Source of the DNA: Benzoatithermus flavus
Lineage (GTDB): Bacteria > Pseudomonadota > Alphaproteobacteria > Geminicoccales > Geminicoccaceae
Direction: 5' to 3'
NCBI RefSeq assembly: GCF_037908215.1
Contig: NZ_JBBLZC010000004.1
Span: 181,416 to 245,415 of the forward strand
Length of the DNA stretch: 64,000 bases
The notes beneath the pieces are model-generated. The model ran no database searches. It was not told the origin of the DNA and saw nothing but the letters and a program-made list of their open reading frames with translations. The position numbers were made by a program, and so were the translations under genes. Below are positions 8,855 through 18,168 of the stretch, one piece after another (the stretch's first letter is position 1; each line of letters begins with the position of its first letter).

Positions 8855-9697
8855 TCACTTGCAGACCGGCGGATCGAACGTTTCGAGCTGCTCGAGCTCG
8901 GCTTTCAGCGTGTAGTCGCCGTAATCGAGGGTGACGTCGTAGAAGACACCGTTCTCGGCGAGCTCGAACGTCATCTCGGATTCCGGCAGCATGTCCTCCT
9001 TGGCGAGCGGGAAGTAGGCGAGGCTCACCGGCCAGCGCCGCTCCGTTCCCCCGCCCGGCCGGGTCGCGGTTTTGGACTCGCCAATCGCCGCGGTCGCGAT
9101 CATGAGCGCATCCTCGCCCGAGCCGTCGAACACCTGCCGGGTCACGAACCTCTCTCCCGCGCGGGCGGCCTCGATCAGCTCCTGCACGTGCTCGGTCGGG
9201 AAGATGGTGCCGGGCGGCAGCTCGACCTCCGTGCCCTTGGGCTGGCTGTAGCGGGCCTTGCCCTTGGCGCCGGGAGCATCGAGCCTGGCGAGGCCGCGGA
9301 ATTCCTCCTGCAGCTCCCTGCCGTCGAACGAGCGGACATGGAAGCGGAGCTGGGTCTTGTCGCGCGATTCCCAGCTCGAGAAGCGGACGTCGTAGGTGAA
9401 GCCCGGGCCCTCCGCCGCCTCGGCCACGAATCCCAGCCGCTGCTGGCTGAGCCAGCCGTCGCAGGCGGCGCGGAACTCGAGCACGAGCCCGCCTCTCACC
9501 TGCGACAGCTTCGTGCTGCCCTCCGATCCGCCCAGGCTCAAGCGGTAGGCGGCCCGGTGCGACAGCAGCTCGACCGCCGGTGCCGCTTCGGCTACGGATC
9601 CATGGATCGCGAGGAGGACCAGGGCGGCAGCCGCCGGTCCCGCGAGAGGGGACGAAAAACGGAAGGTGCGATCCACGAACGGTTCACTCCGGTACAT
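8855..9697 (-). CDS. eipB: EipB-family periplasmic envelope integrity protein (DUF1849)
   Basis: A 280-residue secreted protein with a signal peptide ending near SVAEA (residue 37). The mature sequence HRAAYRLSLGGSE and ACDGWLSQQ matches the DUF1849/EipB family. EipB is an alphaproteobacterial beta-spiral protein needed for envelope integrity in Brucella. Two cysteines, one in ACDGW and one at the extreme C-terminus (PPVCK), occupy the positions of the conserved disulfide. ATG at 9697 was chosen over an upstream in-frame start because it puts the signal peptide at the N-terminus. It is transcribed divergently from the dehydrogenase gene. Confidence 0.85.
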   Translation of the reverse strand: MYRSEPFVDRTFRFSSPLAGPAAAALVLLAIHGSVAEAAPAVELLSHRAAYRLSLGGSEGSTKLSQVRGGLVLEFRAACDGWLSQQRLGFVAEAAEGPGFTYDVRFSSWESRDKTQLRFHVRSFDGRELQEEFRGLARLDAPGAKGKARYSQPKGTEVELPPGTIFPTEHVQELIEAARAGERFVTRQVFDGSGEDALMIATAAIGESKTATRPGGGTERRWPVSLAYFPLAKEDMLPESEMTFELAENGVFYDVTLDYGDYTLKAELEQLETFDPPVCK

Positions 9698-9765
9698 GAC
9701 GGGGCCGCATGGCCTGGGATAAGAGATCGGCGCGCCGGGCTCGGAGAAACAGGGGGTCGAGGGAC

Positions 9766-10728
9766 ATGGCCAAACCCAGACTGTTCGTGACACGCCTCTT
9801 GCCGGATGCGGTCGAGGAGCGCATCCGCCGCGACTACGACGCCATCCTCAACCCCGAGGACCGGCCCTACACCCCGGACGACCTCGTCCGCCTGGCCGCC
9901 GGCGTGGACGGGATTCTCACCACCAGCGCCGAGAAGTGGCCGGCCGAGATCATCGCACGGCTGCCCGAACGGGTGCGGATCATCGCCTCGTTCTCGGTCG
10001 GCTACGAGCATATCGACCTCGAGGCCTGCCGCAAACGCGGCATCGTCGCGACCAACACGCCGGACGTGCTCACCGAGGCCACGGCCGACATCGCCATGCT
10101 GTGCCTGCTCGGCGCCGCGCGCCGCGCCTGGGAGGCCGAGACCATGCTGCGGCAGCGGCGCTGGGAGCGCTGGAAGTCGACCGAGCTTTTGGGCCTCGAG
10201 CTTTCGGGCCGCGTGCTCGGCATCGTCGGCATGGGGCGGATCGGGCTCGCGACCGCAAGGCGGGCTCGGGGTTTCGGCATGGTCATCCACTACCACAACC
10301 GCCGCCGGCTGCCCGCGGACAAGGAGGAAGGTGCCGTGTACCACGCGACGCTCGAGGAGCTGTTGCCGCACTGCCACTTCCTGTCGCTCAACGCCCCGGG
10401 AGGTGCGGAGACCCATCACCTTCTCGACGCGCGGACGATCGAGCTCCTTCCGCAAGGTGCCGTCGTCGTCAACACCGCCCGCGGCACGCTGATCGACGAC
10501 GAGGCGCTGATCGCCGCCTTACGATCGGGCCGCCTGTTCGCGGCCGGCCTCGACGTCTTTGCCGGCGAGCCGAACATCCATCCCGGCTATTACGATCTGC
10601 CGAACTGCTTTCTCCTGCCGCACATCGGCAGCGCCACGATCGAGACCAGGAACGCCATGGGCTTTCGCGCGCTCGACAATCTCGACGCGTTCTTCGCCGG
10701 CCGGCCGGCGCCGGATGCCTTGACCTGA
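9766..10728 (+). CDS. D-2-hydroxyacid dehydrogenase (glyoxylate/hydroxypyruvate reductase type)
   Basis: NAD(P)-dependent reduction of glyoxylate or hydroxypyruvate. The 320-residue protein has the nucleotide-binding motif GIVGMGRIGLATARRARGF near residue 150. The catalytic Arg is in NTARGTLIDD, the Glu follows GLDVFAGEP, and the catalytic His is in LPHIGSATIETR. ATG at 9766 has a good purine-rich site (GAGGG) and matches the family N-terminus (KPRLFVTRLLP). The kinase gene follows 14 bases later. Substrate preference is inferred from family only. Confidence 0.9.
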   Translation: MAKPRLFVTRLLPDAVEERIRRDYDAILNPEDRPYTPDDLVRLAAGVDGILTTSAEKWPAEIIARLPERVRIIASFSVGYEHIDLEACRKRGIVATNTPDVLTEATADIAMLCLLGAARRAWEAETMLRQRRWERWKSTELLGLELSGRVLGIVGMGRIGLATARRARGFGMVIHYHNRRRLPADKEEGAVYHATLEELLPHCHFLSLNAPGGAETHHLLDARTIELLPQGAVVVNTARGTLIDDEALIAALRSGRLFAAGLDVFAGEPNIHPGYYDLPNCFLLPHIGSATIETRNAMGFRALDNLDAFFAGRPAPDALT

Positions 10729-10742
10729 GCCGGTCGAGCAGG

Positions 10743-12668
10743 GTGCCACTTATTAGACGGTCCAGGCCGCGTCTCCTCGCGATCGCCGCGGTGGCGGCGG
10801 TCCCGATCCTCCTGTTCGCGGCGACGCTCGCCTACCGGAGCATCGCCGCCGAGCGCGCCTCGCTCGAGGAGAAGCAGTGGCGCGCGTCGCGCGACTCGCT
10901 GGCTGTGGTCGACACGACCCTCGGCCGCGAGCTCGCGGCGCTCGAAGCGCTCGCAGCCTTCGTGGCGGAAGAAGGAGGTGCCCCCGCCGCGATCCGGAGT
11001 GGTCCGGCGGACCACCTGCGGGGACAGCACGGCTGGCGGGGAATCGCGCTGATCGAGGCGGACGCCAGTGAGGTCGTGGCCGGTGTGGGCGATCTCGGGC
11101 GGGCTCCGGGAATACTCGCCGAGCTGACGACGATCCGGCAGCCCACCGCCGCGATCCTGCCCCGCGACGTCGCGGACTCCTTGCCGCCACTGGTTCTCGC
11201 GGCACCGGTGCCGGGCAGCGGGGAGAAAGGGCGCGTGCTGGTGGCGAGCCTCGATTCCGCCGTGCTGAGCGACCTCCTGGAACGCTCGGCCGTGCCCGAG
11301 GGCTGGACGGTCGCCGCGATCGACGGCCAGTTCCGGATCGCCGGGCGCAACCGCAACCGCGAGATCTATGTCGGCACCCCGATCACGCCTTCGCTACGGG
11401 CCGAGATCGAGCGCGCGCAGGCGGGCTACTTCTTCTCGCTCAACAAGGAGGGCGATCGGGTCTACACTTTGTTCACGCGCTCGCCTGCTACCGGCTGGAC
11501 CGTCGCGATCGGAGCGCCGGCGGCGGTGGTCGAGCAGCCGCTGTTCCTGCTGCGGCTCTCGCTCCTCGGAGCAGGCGGCAGCACCGTGTTGATCGCGGGC
11601 CTGCTCGCCTTCTTCCTCGTGCGCAATCACGAGCGGCGGCAGGCGGCGGAGGTGCAGCTCGCGGCGCTCACCGCCGAAGCGGCGACCGAGCGGCGCCTGT
11701 CCGAGATCGCCGCCAACCTTCCCGGCGTCATCTACCGTCGCGTCCTTCACCCCGACGGCACGGTGAGCTATCCCTTCGTGAGCGGCGGGGTCGAGCGGCT
11801 GTTCCACGATTCGGCGGAGGATCTGCGCCGGCCGCGGCCGCTGGCCGAGCTCGGCGACGTCGTTCGCTACCAGCAGAGCGCGGATGTCGGCCGAGAGATG
11901 CTGCGCTCGGCCGAGACGCTGACACCCTACGAGGTCGAGGGAACGGTCCTCACCAAGGACGGCGAGGTGCGCTGGATACGGAGCATGGCGCTCCCGCACC
12001 GGGGCGAGGACGGGTCCGTCGTCTGGGACGGCGTCATCCTCGACATCACCGCGGAAAAGGAGGCGGACGAGCAGAAGCGCGTCCTCATGGCGGAGCTCGA
12101 TCATCGCGTGCGCAACACGCTGGCGCTGGTACAGGCGCTCGCTTCCGCCACGCTGCCCCAAGGTCCGGAACGCGAAACCTATTTCGGGCGGCTGAAGGCG
12201 CTGGCTCATGCCCACACCCTCCTGGCCGAGACCCGCTGGAAAGGAGCGAGCCTCGCCCGGATCGTGGCGACCGAGCTGGCGCCCTATGGTGGCCGGGCCA
12301 CCGGACCGCCGCGCACCGTCATCGCCGGTCCCGATGTGATGCTGCGGCCCGAGGCGGCGCAGGCTCTGGTGCTGGTGCTGCACGAGCTCGTGACCAACGC
12401 CGCCAAGCACGGCGCCCTTTCCGCTCCGCAAGGCCGGGTCGAACTGTCGTGGACGACGGAGCCCGGCCCGAAAGGCTCCTGGCTGACGCTGGTCTGGATC
12501 GAGAGCGGTGGCCCGAAGGTCGAGCCACCCACCCGGCAGGGCTTCGGGCGGATGCTGATCGTGCACAGCATCCGGCACAGCCTCGGCGGCGAGACCACCC
12601 TCGACTTCCGTCCCGAAGGGCTGCGCTGCGCGATCCGCCTGCCGCTCGGCTGCACGGCCGAGACGTGA
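10743..12668 (+). CDS. Membrane sensor histidine kinase, HWE family
   Basis: A 641-residue sensor. Hydrophobic segments at about residues 11-30 and 270-293 flank a periplasmic sensor region (Cache-like by topology only). A cytoplasmic PAS domain follows (VIYRRVLHPDGTVSYPF, about 325-430). The phospho-acceptor is His454 in AELDHRVRNTLALVQALAS, the HWE/HisKA_2 type. The N-box HELVTNAAKHGALS, the WIE tripeptide in TLVWIESGG and the GFGRMLI box complete the HWE ATPase. The start is taken as GTG at 10743, since the frame extends upstream over the dehydrogenase gene without similarity. No response regulator is adjacent, so its partner is unknown. Confidence 0.87.
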   Translation: MPLIRRSRPRLLAIAAVAAVPILLFAATLAYRSIAAERASLEEKQWRASRDSLAVVDTTLGRELAALEALAAFVAEEGGAPAAIRSGPADHLRGQHGWRGIALIEADASEVVAGVGDLGRAPGILAELTTIRQPTAAILPRDVADSLPPLVLAAPVPGSGEKGRVLVASLDSAVLSDLLERSAVPEGWTVAAIDGQFRIAGRNRNREIYVGTPITPSLRAEIERAQAGYFFSLNKEGDRVYTLFTRSPATGWTVAIGAPAAVVEQPLFLLRLSLLGAGGSTVLIAGLLAFFLVRNHERRQAAEVQLAALTAEAATERRLSEIAANLPGVIYRRVLHPDGTVSYPFVSGGVERLFHDSAEDLRRPRPLAELGDVVRYQQSADVGREMLRSAETLTPYEVEGTVLTKDGEVRWIRSMALPHRGEDGSVVWDGVILDITAEKEADEQKRVLMAELDHRVRNTLALVQALASATLPQGPERETYFGRLKALAHAHTLLAETRWKGASLARIVATELAPYGGRATGPPRTVIAGPDVMLRPEAAQALVLVLHELVTNAAKHGALSAPQGRVELSWTTEPGPKGSWLTLVWIESGGPKVEPPTRQGFGRMLIVHSIRHSLGGETTLDFRPEGLRCAIRLPLGCTAET

Positions 12669-12672
12669 GGCT

Positions 12673-13536
12673 TCAGCGCGCCGTCCGCGTCACCCCCTTC
12701 AGGCCACGCAGCCAGGCCTGCGCTTGCGCGACCCAGCCCTCGGGCACGAGATGACCACCCGGATGCAGGCACAAGCGCAGCTCGCGGCCGCTCGTGCAGC
12801 GGTCCCAGACCGAGCAGCGCTGTCCGGACGGGCCGTCGGTCGTCCGGTCCGGAGCGCTCCCGCAGCCGTCGAGCGCACGCAAGGTCGCGAGCCCGTCCTC
12901 CACACCGACGAGCCGGATCGGATCGTCGGGCGGGGTTCCGTCGATCGGAACCACCGTATCCGCGAGCCCGTGGATCTGGAGCAGGTCGACGGGTCCGGTC
13001 GGGCAGCTTGCGGGCAGAGGCTCGCGGAACGTGCCGGCGATCACGACGAAGCCGGCATAGCCCCCGCCGCGCCGGCAGGCGAGCTCGAGGGTGAGGATGC
13101 CGCCGGCCGAGAAGCCGCTCGCGAGCAGCCGGCCGGGATCGGCATGGAAGCGGTGGACGAGATCGGCACGCAGCGCATCGCTGAAAGCGATCTCGTCGCG
13201 GCCGCGCGGTGTCGGCCGGTCGCGGCCCCAGCCCGGCCCGAGCGAATCGGGCAGGACCAGAAGCACGCCGGCCATGGCGAAAGGCCTCGTGAAATCCGGA
13301 TCCTGTGCCAGCTCCAGCGCCTTCATCCCGTAGCCGTGGAAGAAGATCATGGTCGGCAACGGCGTGTCGCCGTTCCAGCCGGGCGGCGGCAGAGCATAGT
13401 AGCCGCCACCCGGAATCGCGCACGGATCGAGGCCGGGGCAGGCAACGGCCGACCAGGGAGCCCCGAGCGTGCCGCCCAGCACGAGAGCAGTCGCGGCCGA
13501 CCGGAATCGGAAATCGCCTCTCGCCTGTCCTGACAT
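12673..13536 (-). CDS. Secreted alpha/beta-hydrolase, PHB-depolymerase/esterase-like (LpqC family)
   Basis: A 287-residue hydrolase. A signal peptide ends near SAVACPG (residue 33). The fold is marked by MIFFHGYG (oxyanion region), the nucleophile elbow SGFSAGG, an Asp in QIHGLADTVVPIDG and the final His in HPGGHLVP. This pattern matches LpqC-type poly(3-hydroxybutyrate) depolymerase/feruloyl-esterase relatives; the natural substrate is not known. The gene converges with the kinase gene, leaving only 4 bases between stop codons. Confidence 0.82.
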   Translation of the reverse strand: MSGQARGDFRFRSAATALVLGGTLGAPWSAVACPGLDPCAIPGGGYYALPPPGWNGDTPLPTMIFFHGYGMKALELAQDPDFTRPFAMAGVLLVLPDSLGPGWGRDRPTPRGRDEIAFSDALRADLVHRFHADPGRLLASGFSAGGILTLELACRRGGGYAGFVVIAGTFREPLPASCPTGPVDLLQIHGLADTVVPIDGTPPDDPIRLVGVEDGLATLRALDGCGSAPDRTTDGPSGQRCSVWDRCTSGRELRLCLHPGGHLVPEGWVAQAQAWLRGLKGVTRTAR

Positions 13537-13707
13537 CGATTCCACCTTGCCGAGAGGGCACCTGCCCCGTAGCACGGAAACGGGATCACCCGCATGCCCG
13601 CGGTGATCACGATCGGTGGCGCCGGCCGGCATCGCCAGCCGATGGCGGCTATGCTCCAGGCCCTGCGCCCGCTCCTGCCTCCATTCCCCAGCAAGAAAGG
13701 CCGCCGC

Positions 13708-15423
13708 ATGCCGCACGACGCGCCCCTCATCACCACGCTGGCCGGAGGCATCGTGCTGGCTTTTCTCTTGGGTGCTCTGGCCAATCGCCTGCGGATCTCG
13801 CCGATCGCGGGCTATCTCCTGGCCGGCATCGCGGTCGGCCCGTTCACGCCGGGCTTCGTCGCCGACACCGAGCTGGCGCCGCAGCTCGCCGAGGTCGGCG
13901 TCATCCTGCTCATGTTCGGCGTCGGGCTGCATTTCTCGCTCGAGGATCTCCTTTCGGTGAAGGGAATCGCGATTCCGGGCGCCGTCGTGCAGATCGCGGC
14001 CGCGACGGCACTGGGCGTCGGTCTGGCCGAGCTCATGGGCTGGTCGCTCGGTGCGGGCCTCGTGTTCGGCCTGTGCCTTTCGGTCGCGAGCACGGTCGTG
14101 CTGCTCCGCGCGCTCGAGGAGCGCGGGCTGGTCGAGACCCGGCGCGGCCGCATCGCCGTGGGCTGGCTGATCGTCGAGGATCTCGCCATGGTGGTGGCGC
14201 TCGTAATTCTACCGGCGCTGGCGGGCTCGCTCGACGGCGGTGGCCCTGGAACGTTGGCGGAGCGTCTGGCCGACCCCGGCCTCTGGCTCGCTCTGGCGCT
14301 GACGCTCGGCAAGGTGGCGCTGTTCGTCGCCATCATGCTCGTGGTCGGCCGGCGAGCGATCCCGTGGCTTCTGGCCCGCATCGTCCTGACCGGCTCGCGC
14401 GAGCTGTTCACGCTGGCGATCCTCGCGGTGGCGCTGGGGGTGGCGTTCGCCGCCGCCGAGCTGTTCGGCGCCTCGTTCGCGCTCGGCGCCTTCTTCGCCG
14501 GCATGGTCTTGAGCAGCTCCGATCTCAGTCACGATGCGGCCGAAGAGATCCTGCCGCTGCGCGACGCGTTCGCCGTCCTGTTCTTCGTCTCGGTCGGGAT
14601 GCTGTTCGATCCGCTGGTGCTGGTGCAGCAGCCTCTGCCGGTGCTGGCGGTGGTGCTCACGATCGTGGTCGGCAAGTCGCTGGCCGCACTCCTGATCGTG
14701 CTGGCCTTCGGCCACTCCTTGCGCACGGCGCTCACCGTCTCGGTGAGCCTGGCTCAGGTGGGCGAGTTCTCCTTCATTCTGGCTGGTCTGGGCATGAGCC
14801 TCGGTCTCCTGCCCAAGGAGGGCCAGGATCTGATCCTGGCCGGCGCCATCGTCTCGATCCTGCTCAACCCGGTGCTGTTCGGGCTCCTGGGCCGGCTCGA
14901 GCCCTGGCTCGAGGCGCGCTCGCTCCGCGCCGCCATGGAGGCGGAGCCGGTCGCCACCCCGGTGGCGCTCGACCTCGCGGGCCATGTGATCGTCGTCGGC
15001 TACGGTCGGGTGGGAAGGCGTGCGGCGCAGGCCCTGGCTGCGCGCGGCCTGCCGTTCGTGGTCGTGGAACGCCGGGCAGAACTTTTAGGCGGCGCGCCGG
15101 AGCGACCGGGCGGACGGGCGATCGTCGGCGGTGCGGAGCGGCCGGAAACCCTTTCCGCTGCCGGCATCCGGCAGGCGCACGCGATCCTGGTGGCGATCCC
15201 GAACGGCTACGAGGCCGGCCGCATCGTGACGCTGGCTCGCGAGCTCAACCCGGCCATCGCGGTGATCGCCCGCGCCCACTCCGACGCGGAAGCGGAGCAC
15301 TTGCGCGAGCAGGGCGCCCAGACCGTGCTCCTGGCCGAGCACGAGCTGGCGGATCGCATGGTGACGCTCGCCGCCGGCGACCGCGTGGAAGGGGCGGATC
15401 GGCAGACCGTGGCGGCGGCATAG
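13708..15423 (+). CDS. CPA2-family cation:proton antiporter with TrkA-N domain (YbaL/KefB-like)
   Basis: Exchanges potassium or sodium for protons across the inner membrane. The 571-residue protein has about 12 hydrophobic helices (residues 8-395), starting GGIVLAFLLGALANRLRISP. It has a cytosolic nucleotide-binding TrkA-N domain from about residue 427 (GHVIVVGYGRVGRRAAQALA). ATG at 13708 is preceded by GAAAGG and gives the family N-terminus; frames upstream are not conserved-looking. The 171 bases before it hold nothing recognised. Confidence 0.9.
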   Translation: MPHDAPLITTLAGGIVLAFLLGALANRLRISPIAGYLLAGIAVGPFTPGFVADTELAPQLAEVGVILLMFGVGLHFSLEDLLSVKGIAIPGAVVQIAAATALGVGLAELMGWSLGAGLVFGLCLSVASTVVLLRALEERGLVETRRGRIAVGWLIVEDLAMVVALVILPALAGSLDGGGPGTLAERLADPGLWLALALTLGKVALFVAIMLVVGRRAIPWLLARIVLTGSRELFTLAILAVALGVAFAAAELFGASFALGAFFAGMVLSSSDLSHDAAEEILPLRDAFAVLFFVSVGMLFDPLVLVQQPLPVLAVVLTIVVGKSLAALLIVLAFGHSLRTALTVSVSLAQVGEFSFILAGLGMSLGLLPKEGQDLILAGAIVSILLNPVLFGLLGRLEPWLEARSLRAAMEAEPVATPVALDLAGHVIVVGYGRVGRRAAQALAARGLPFVVVERRAELLGGAPERPGGRAIVGGAERPETLSAAGIRQAHAILVAIPNGYEAGRIVTLARELNPAIAVIARAHSDAEAEHLREQGAQTVLLAEHELADRMVTLAAGDRVEGADRQTVAAA

Positions 15424-15438
15424 CGCGGAATCGTAGCT

Positions 15439-15701
15439 TTACGGTTCATGCACCGGAATCGTGGAACCCAGCCTCCTTGCCCGGCGGATCAAGCCGGCAT
15501 CGAACGGCGCGAAGCTCTCGGCAGGCGCAGCCGAGGCCAGATGCAGCGAATCGGCGAAGTCGAGGCCCTGTTTGTACCAGGCGAGCGCTCGGGTCACCGT
15601 GCCGGCCTCGTCGACGGGCAGGCAGGGCAGACCCAGCGTCGCTCGCGGATCTCCTTGGGGACGATCAACTGCCCCGTGGCGGAAAGGCGGGTTCCGGCCA
15701 T
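15439..15701 (-). pseudogene. Collapsed toxin-antitoxin module (AbrB-type antitoxin start joined to PIN toxin end)
   Basis: From ATG at 15701 the frame reads MAGTRLSATGQLIVPKEIRE, the N-terminal swapped-hairpin of an AbrB/MazE-like antitoxin. It then loses similarity and stops after 35 residues. In another frame, overlapping and downstream, the sequence ALAWYKQGLDFADSLHLASA followed by FDAGLIRRARRLG is the C-terminal third of a PIN-domain (VapC-type) toxin, ending at TAA 15439. The antitoxin C-terminus and the toxin N-terminus, with its first acidic residues, are missing. An internal deletion of roughly 400 bases fused out of frame is the simplest reading. No functional product is expected. 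Confidence 0.75.
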
Positions 15702-15770
15702 GACGTGCCCCCGGTAAGATACCAGCCGTCAGGATCATCGCCATGCCTCGCAGGAAGGGCGGGCAGCGGC

Positions 15771-16415
15771 TCAGCGACCACGCCTGGCCTCCACCACCGT
15801 GCGGGCGAGCCGTTCGGCGGCGGCGCGCGGCTCGTCCGCGGCGCAGATCGCCGAGACGACCGCGATTCCGTCCGCACCGGCGCGGACGACCTCGGCGGCA
15901 TTGCCTTCCGCGATGCCGCCGATGGCGACGATGGGGAGCGTCGTGGCAGCGCGGGCGGCGGCAAGGCCCGCGAGACCCATCGCAGGGGCAGCGTCCTCCT
16001 TGGTGGCGGTCGCGAAGATCGGGCCGACGCCGAGATAGTCGACCAGGGCGGGATCGACACTGCCGAGCTGGACCGGGTCGGTGATACTGAGGCCCAGGAT
16101 GGCGCGCTCGCCGAGCCGGGCCCGCGCCTCGGCCGGCGGCGCGTCGGACTGGCCGACATGGATGCCGTCGGCGCCGCAGGCGAGCGCCACGTCGAGCCGG
16201 TTGTTGACGATGAGAGGCACGTCCGCAGGTGCCAGCAGCGCCTTGAGGCGGCGGCCGATCGCGACCAGCTCGGCCGCGGGCGTGACGTCGTCGCGAAGCT
16301 GAACCAGCGTGACGCCACCCGCGACCGCGTCTGCGACCACGCGCTCGATGCCGAGCCGGGCGCACATCGCCCGGTCGGTGACGAGATAGAGATCGAGGGC
16401 GAAGCGGCGTCTCAT
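15771..16415 (-). CDS. thiE: Thiamine-phosphate synthase (canonical copy)
   Basis: Joins hydroxymethylpyrimidine diphosphate and thiazole phosphate into thiamine phosphate. The 214-residue TIM barrel shows the family motifs LYLVTDR, GVTLVQLRDD, LIVNNRLDVALACGADGIHVGQ, YLGVGPIFATATKEDA and IVAIGGI. It is the last gene of the thiamine operon. Its ATG at 16415 overlaps the thiM stop by 4 bases. A divergent second copy (21605-22273) lies near the front of the same operon. Confidence 0.95.
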   Translation of the reverse strand: MRRRFALDLYLVTDRAMCARLGIERVVADAVAGGVTLVQLRDDVTPAAELVAIGRRLKALLAPADVPLIVNNRLDVALACGADGIHVGQSDAPPAEARARLGERAILGLSITDPVQLGSVDPALVDYLGVGPIFATATKEDAAPAMGLAGLAAARAATTLPIVAIGGIAEGNAAEVVRAGADGIAVVSAICAADEPRAAAERLARTVVEARRGR

Positions 16416-17200
16416 GCGATCCGCGCCAGCCGTGCCGCGGTGGGACCGTCGAGCGAGCCCAACGCATCGAGGAGAGCCGCAACGAAACTGCCGCAGCCCT
16501 GGGCGATCTCGGCCGCGCGCTCGGCGGCAATGCCATAGGCCGCGATCGCGCCGGCGGTGGCCTCGAGCGGGTCAGGGAGCACGGCGGCCCAGGCCCCGAT
16601 CAGAGCGGTGAGCGCGCAGCCCGAGGCGGTGGTGCGGGTGAGCAGCGGATGGCCGTTCGCGATCCGAAACGTGCGGCTGCCGTCGGTGACGAGGTCGACC
16701 GCACCGGTGACGGCGACGACCGCACGGGCGCGGCTGGCGAGCGCCATCGCCGCCTCGGCGGCCGCATCGCTGCCCGCGGTGCTGTCCACCCCCTTGCCGC
16801 CGCTCGCACCCCGCTCGAGGGCCAGGATCTCGGACGCATTGCCGCGCACGATCCGGGGCCGGCCGGCGAGGAGGCGGGCCGCGATCTCGCGCCGGTAGGC
16901 GGTGGCACCCGCGCCTACGGGGTCGAGCACCCAGGGCTTCCCCGCGGTGCGAGCACCCGCGACGGCGGCTTCGGCCCCCTCCACCCAGTCGCGGGTGAGG
17001 GTACCCATGTTGACGACGAGCGCACCCGAGAGGGCCGCGAGCTCGCCCGCCTCCTCGGGGGCCGCCGACATGATCGGCGAAGCGCCGGCCGCGATCAGCA
17101 CGTTGGCGGAAAGCGTCATCGCGACCAGGTTGGTGACGTTGTGGACGAGCGGGGCCTCGCGGCGCACCCGCTCGACCCCTTCGGCGACGAAGCCGGTCAT
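16412..17200 (-). CDS. thiM: Hydroxyethylthiazole kinase (canonical copy)
   Basis: Phosphorylates salvaged hydroxyethylthiazole. The 262-residue protein shows VHNVTNLVAMTLSANVLIAAGA, NMGTLTRDW, the motif WVLDPVGAGATAYR, VRGNASEILAL, AVTGAVDLVTDG and ASGCALTALIGAWAA, which contains the catalytic-site cysteine. All expected family motifs are present, unlike the paralogue at 22270-23055. It overlaps both thiY upstream and thiE downstream by 4 bases, so it is translated in series with them. Confidence 0.95.
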   Translation of the reverse strand: MTGFVAEGVERVRREAPLVHNVTNLVAMTLSANVLIAAGASPIMSAAPEEAGELAALSGALVVNMGTLTRDWVEGAEAAVAGARTAGKPWVLDPVGAGATAYRREIAARLLAGRPRIVRGNASEILALERGASGGKGVDSTAGSDAAAEAAMALASRARAVVAVTGAVDLVTDGSRTFRIANGHPLLTRTTASGCALTALIGAWAAVLPDPLEATAGAIAAYGIAAERAAEIAQGCGSFVAALLDALGSLDGPTAARLARIA

Positions 17201-18162
17201 GGTTGCTTCTCCGCGAGCAGGTCGACGGCGTAGCTCGCGACCGGCGGCTCGGCCTTCAGCAGTCCCTGCGCCTTCAGGAAGACGGCGAACCGCCGGTAGC
17301 GGCCGTCGTCGAGGGCGGCCGGGCTGTGGGCGAGACGAGGAAGGGTGGCGTTCCAGGCCCGGTGGTTGAGCTCGTCGTCGAGCGCCTTGTCGGTGGCCTT
17401 GAACAGGTTCCAGGCCTCGTCCGGGTGGTTCAGGGTCCAGAGCGTCGCCTGCTCGACCGCGGCGAGGAAGCGGCGCAGCTCGGGCCGGGCGAGGCCGTCT
17501 TTATGCGCGACATAGATCAGCTCGTCATAGGCCGGCACCCCTTCCTCCTCGGGATAGAAAGCGCGGCCGGGATGGCCGGCGAGGTCCATCTGGTTGAGCT
17601 CGAAATTGCGAAAGGCGCCGATCACGCCGTCGACCTGGCCCGCGATCACCGAGGGCGAGAGCGAGAAGTTGACGTTGACGAGCTCGACGTCGTCGAGCTT
17701 CAGGCCATGTCTGGCGAGCATGGCGCCCAGGAGCGCATCCTCGAAGCCGCCGACGGAGAAGCCGACCTTCCGCCCCTTCAGATCCTCGATCCGCTTTACC
17801 GGACCGTCCTTCAGGACGACGAGGCTGTTGAGCGGGGTGGCGACGAGCGTGCCGATCCGGACCAGCGGCAGGCCCTCCTGCACCTGAAGATGGAGCTGCG
17901 GCTGGTAGGAGACCGCGATGTCGGCCTGCTTCGCCGCGACGAGCTTGGGCGGGTCGTTGGGATCGGCCGGGGCGACGAGCTCGACGTCGAGCCCTTCGCC
18001 CTCGAAGAAGCCCTTCTCGCGGGCGACGACGAGCGGCGCGTGATCGGGGTTCACGAACCAGTCGAGGACGACGGTGAGCTTGTCGGCCGCCGCGGCGGGA
18101 AGAGCCGCGAGACACAAGGCGAGAGCGAATGCCAGGCGTTTCGTGATAATGGCTGATGCCAT
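17197..18162 (-). CDS. thiY: ThiY-type pyrimidine-precursor binding protein (ABC importer)
   Basis: Periplasmic solute receptor of the NMT1/THI5-like family. It is expected to bind formylaminopyrimidine or a related thiamine breakdown product for the ThiXYZ importer. The 321-residue protein has a signal peptide ending near LPAAAA (residue 26), followed by KLTVVLDWFVNPDHAPLVVA, the family opening. Other family features are KGFFEGEGLDVELV and GRKVGFSVGGFEDALLGAM. It sits 6 bases after thiX and overlaps thiM by 4 bases. The ligand is inferred from family and operon. Confidence 0.88.
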   Translation of the reverse strand: MASAIITKRLAFALALCLAALPAAAADKLTVVLDWFVNPDHAPLVVAREKGFFEGEGLDVELVAPADPNDPPKLVAAKQADIAVSYQPQLHLQVQEGLPLVRIGTLVATPLNSLVVLKDGPVKRIEDLKGRKVGFSVGGFEDALLGAMLARHGLKLDDVELVNVNFSLSPSVIAGQVDGVIGAFRNFELNQMDLAGHPGRAFYPEEEGVPAYDELIYVAHKDGLARPELRRFLAAVEQATLWTLNHPDEAWNLFKATDKALDDELNHRAWNATLPRLAHSPAALDDGRYRRFAVFLKAQGLLKAEPPVASYAVDLLAEKQP

Positions 18163-18168
18163 TCTCGG

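Noticed and set aside
9936..10742. Upstream extension of the HWE kinase frame over the dehydrogenase gene
   Set aside because: The extension overlaps a well-supported gene in another frame and shows no similarity; GTG 10743 restores a normal membrane-anchored kinase start.
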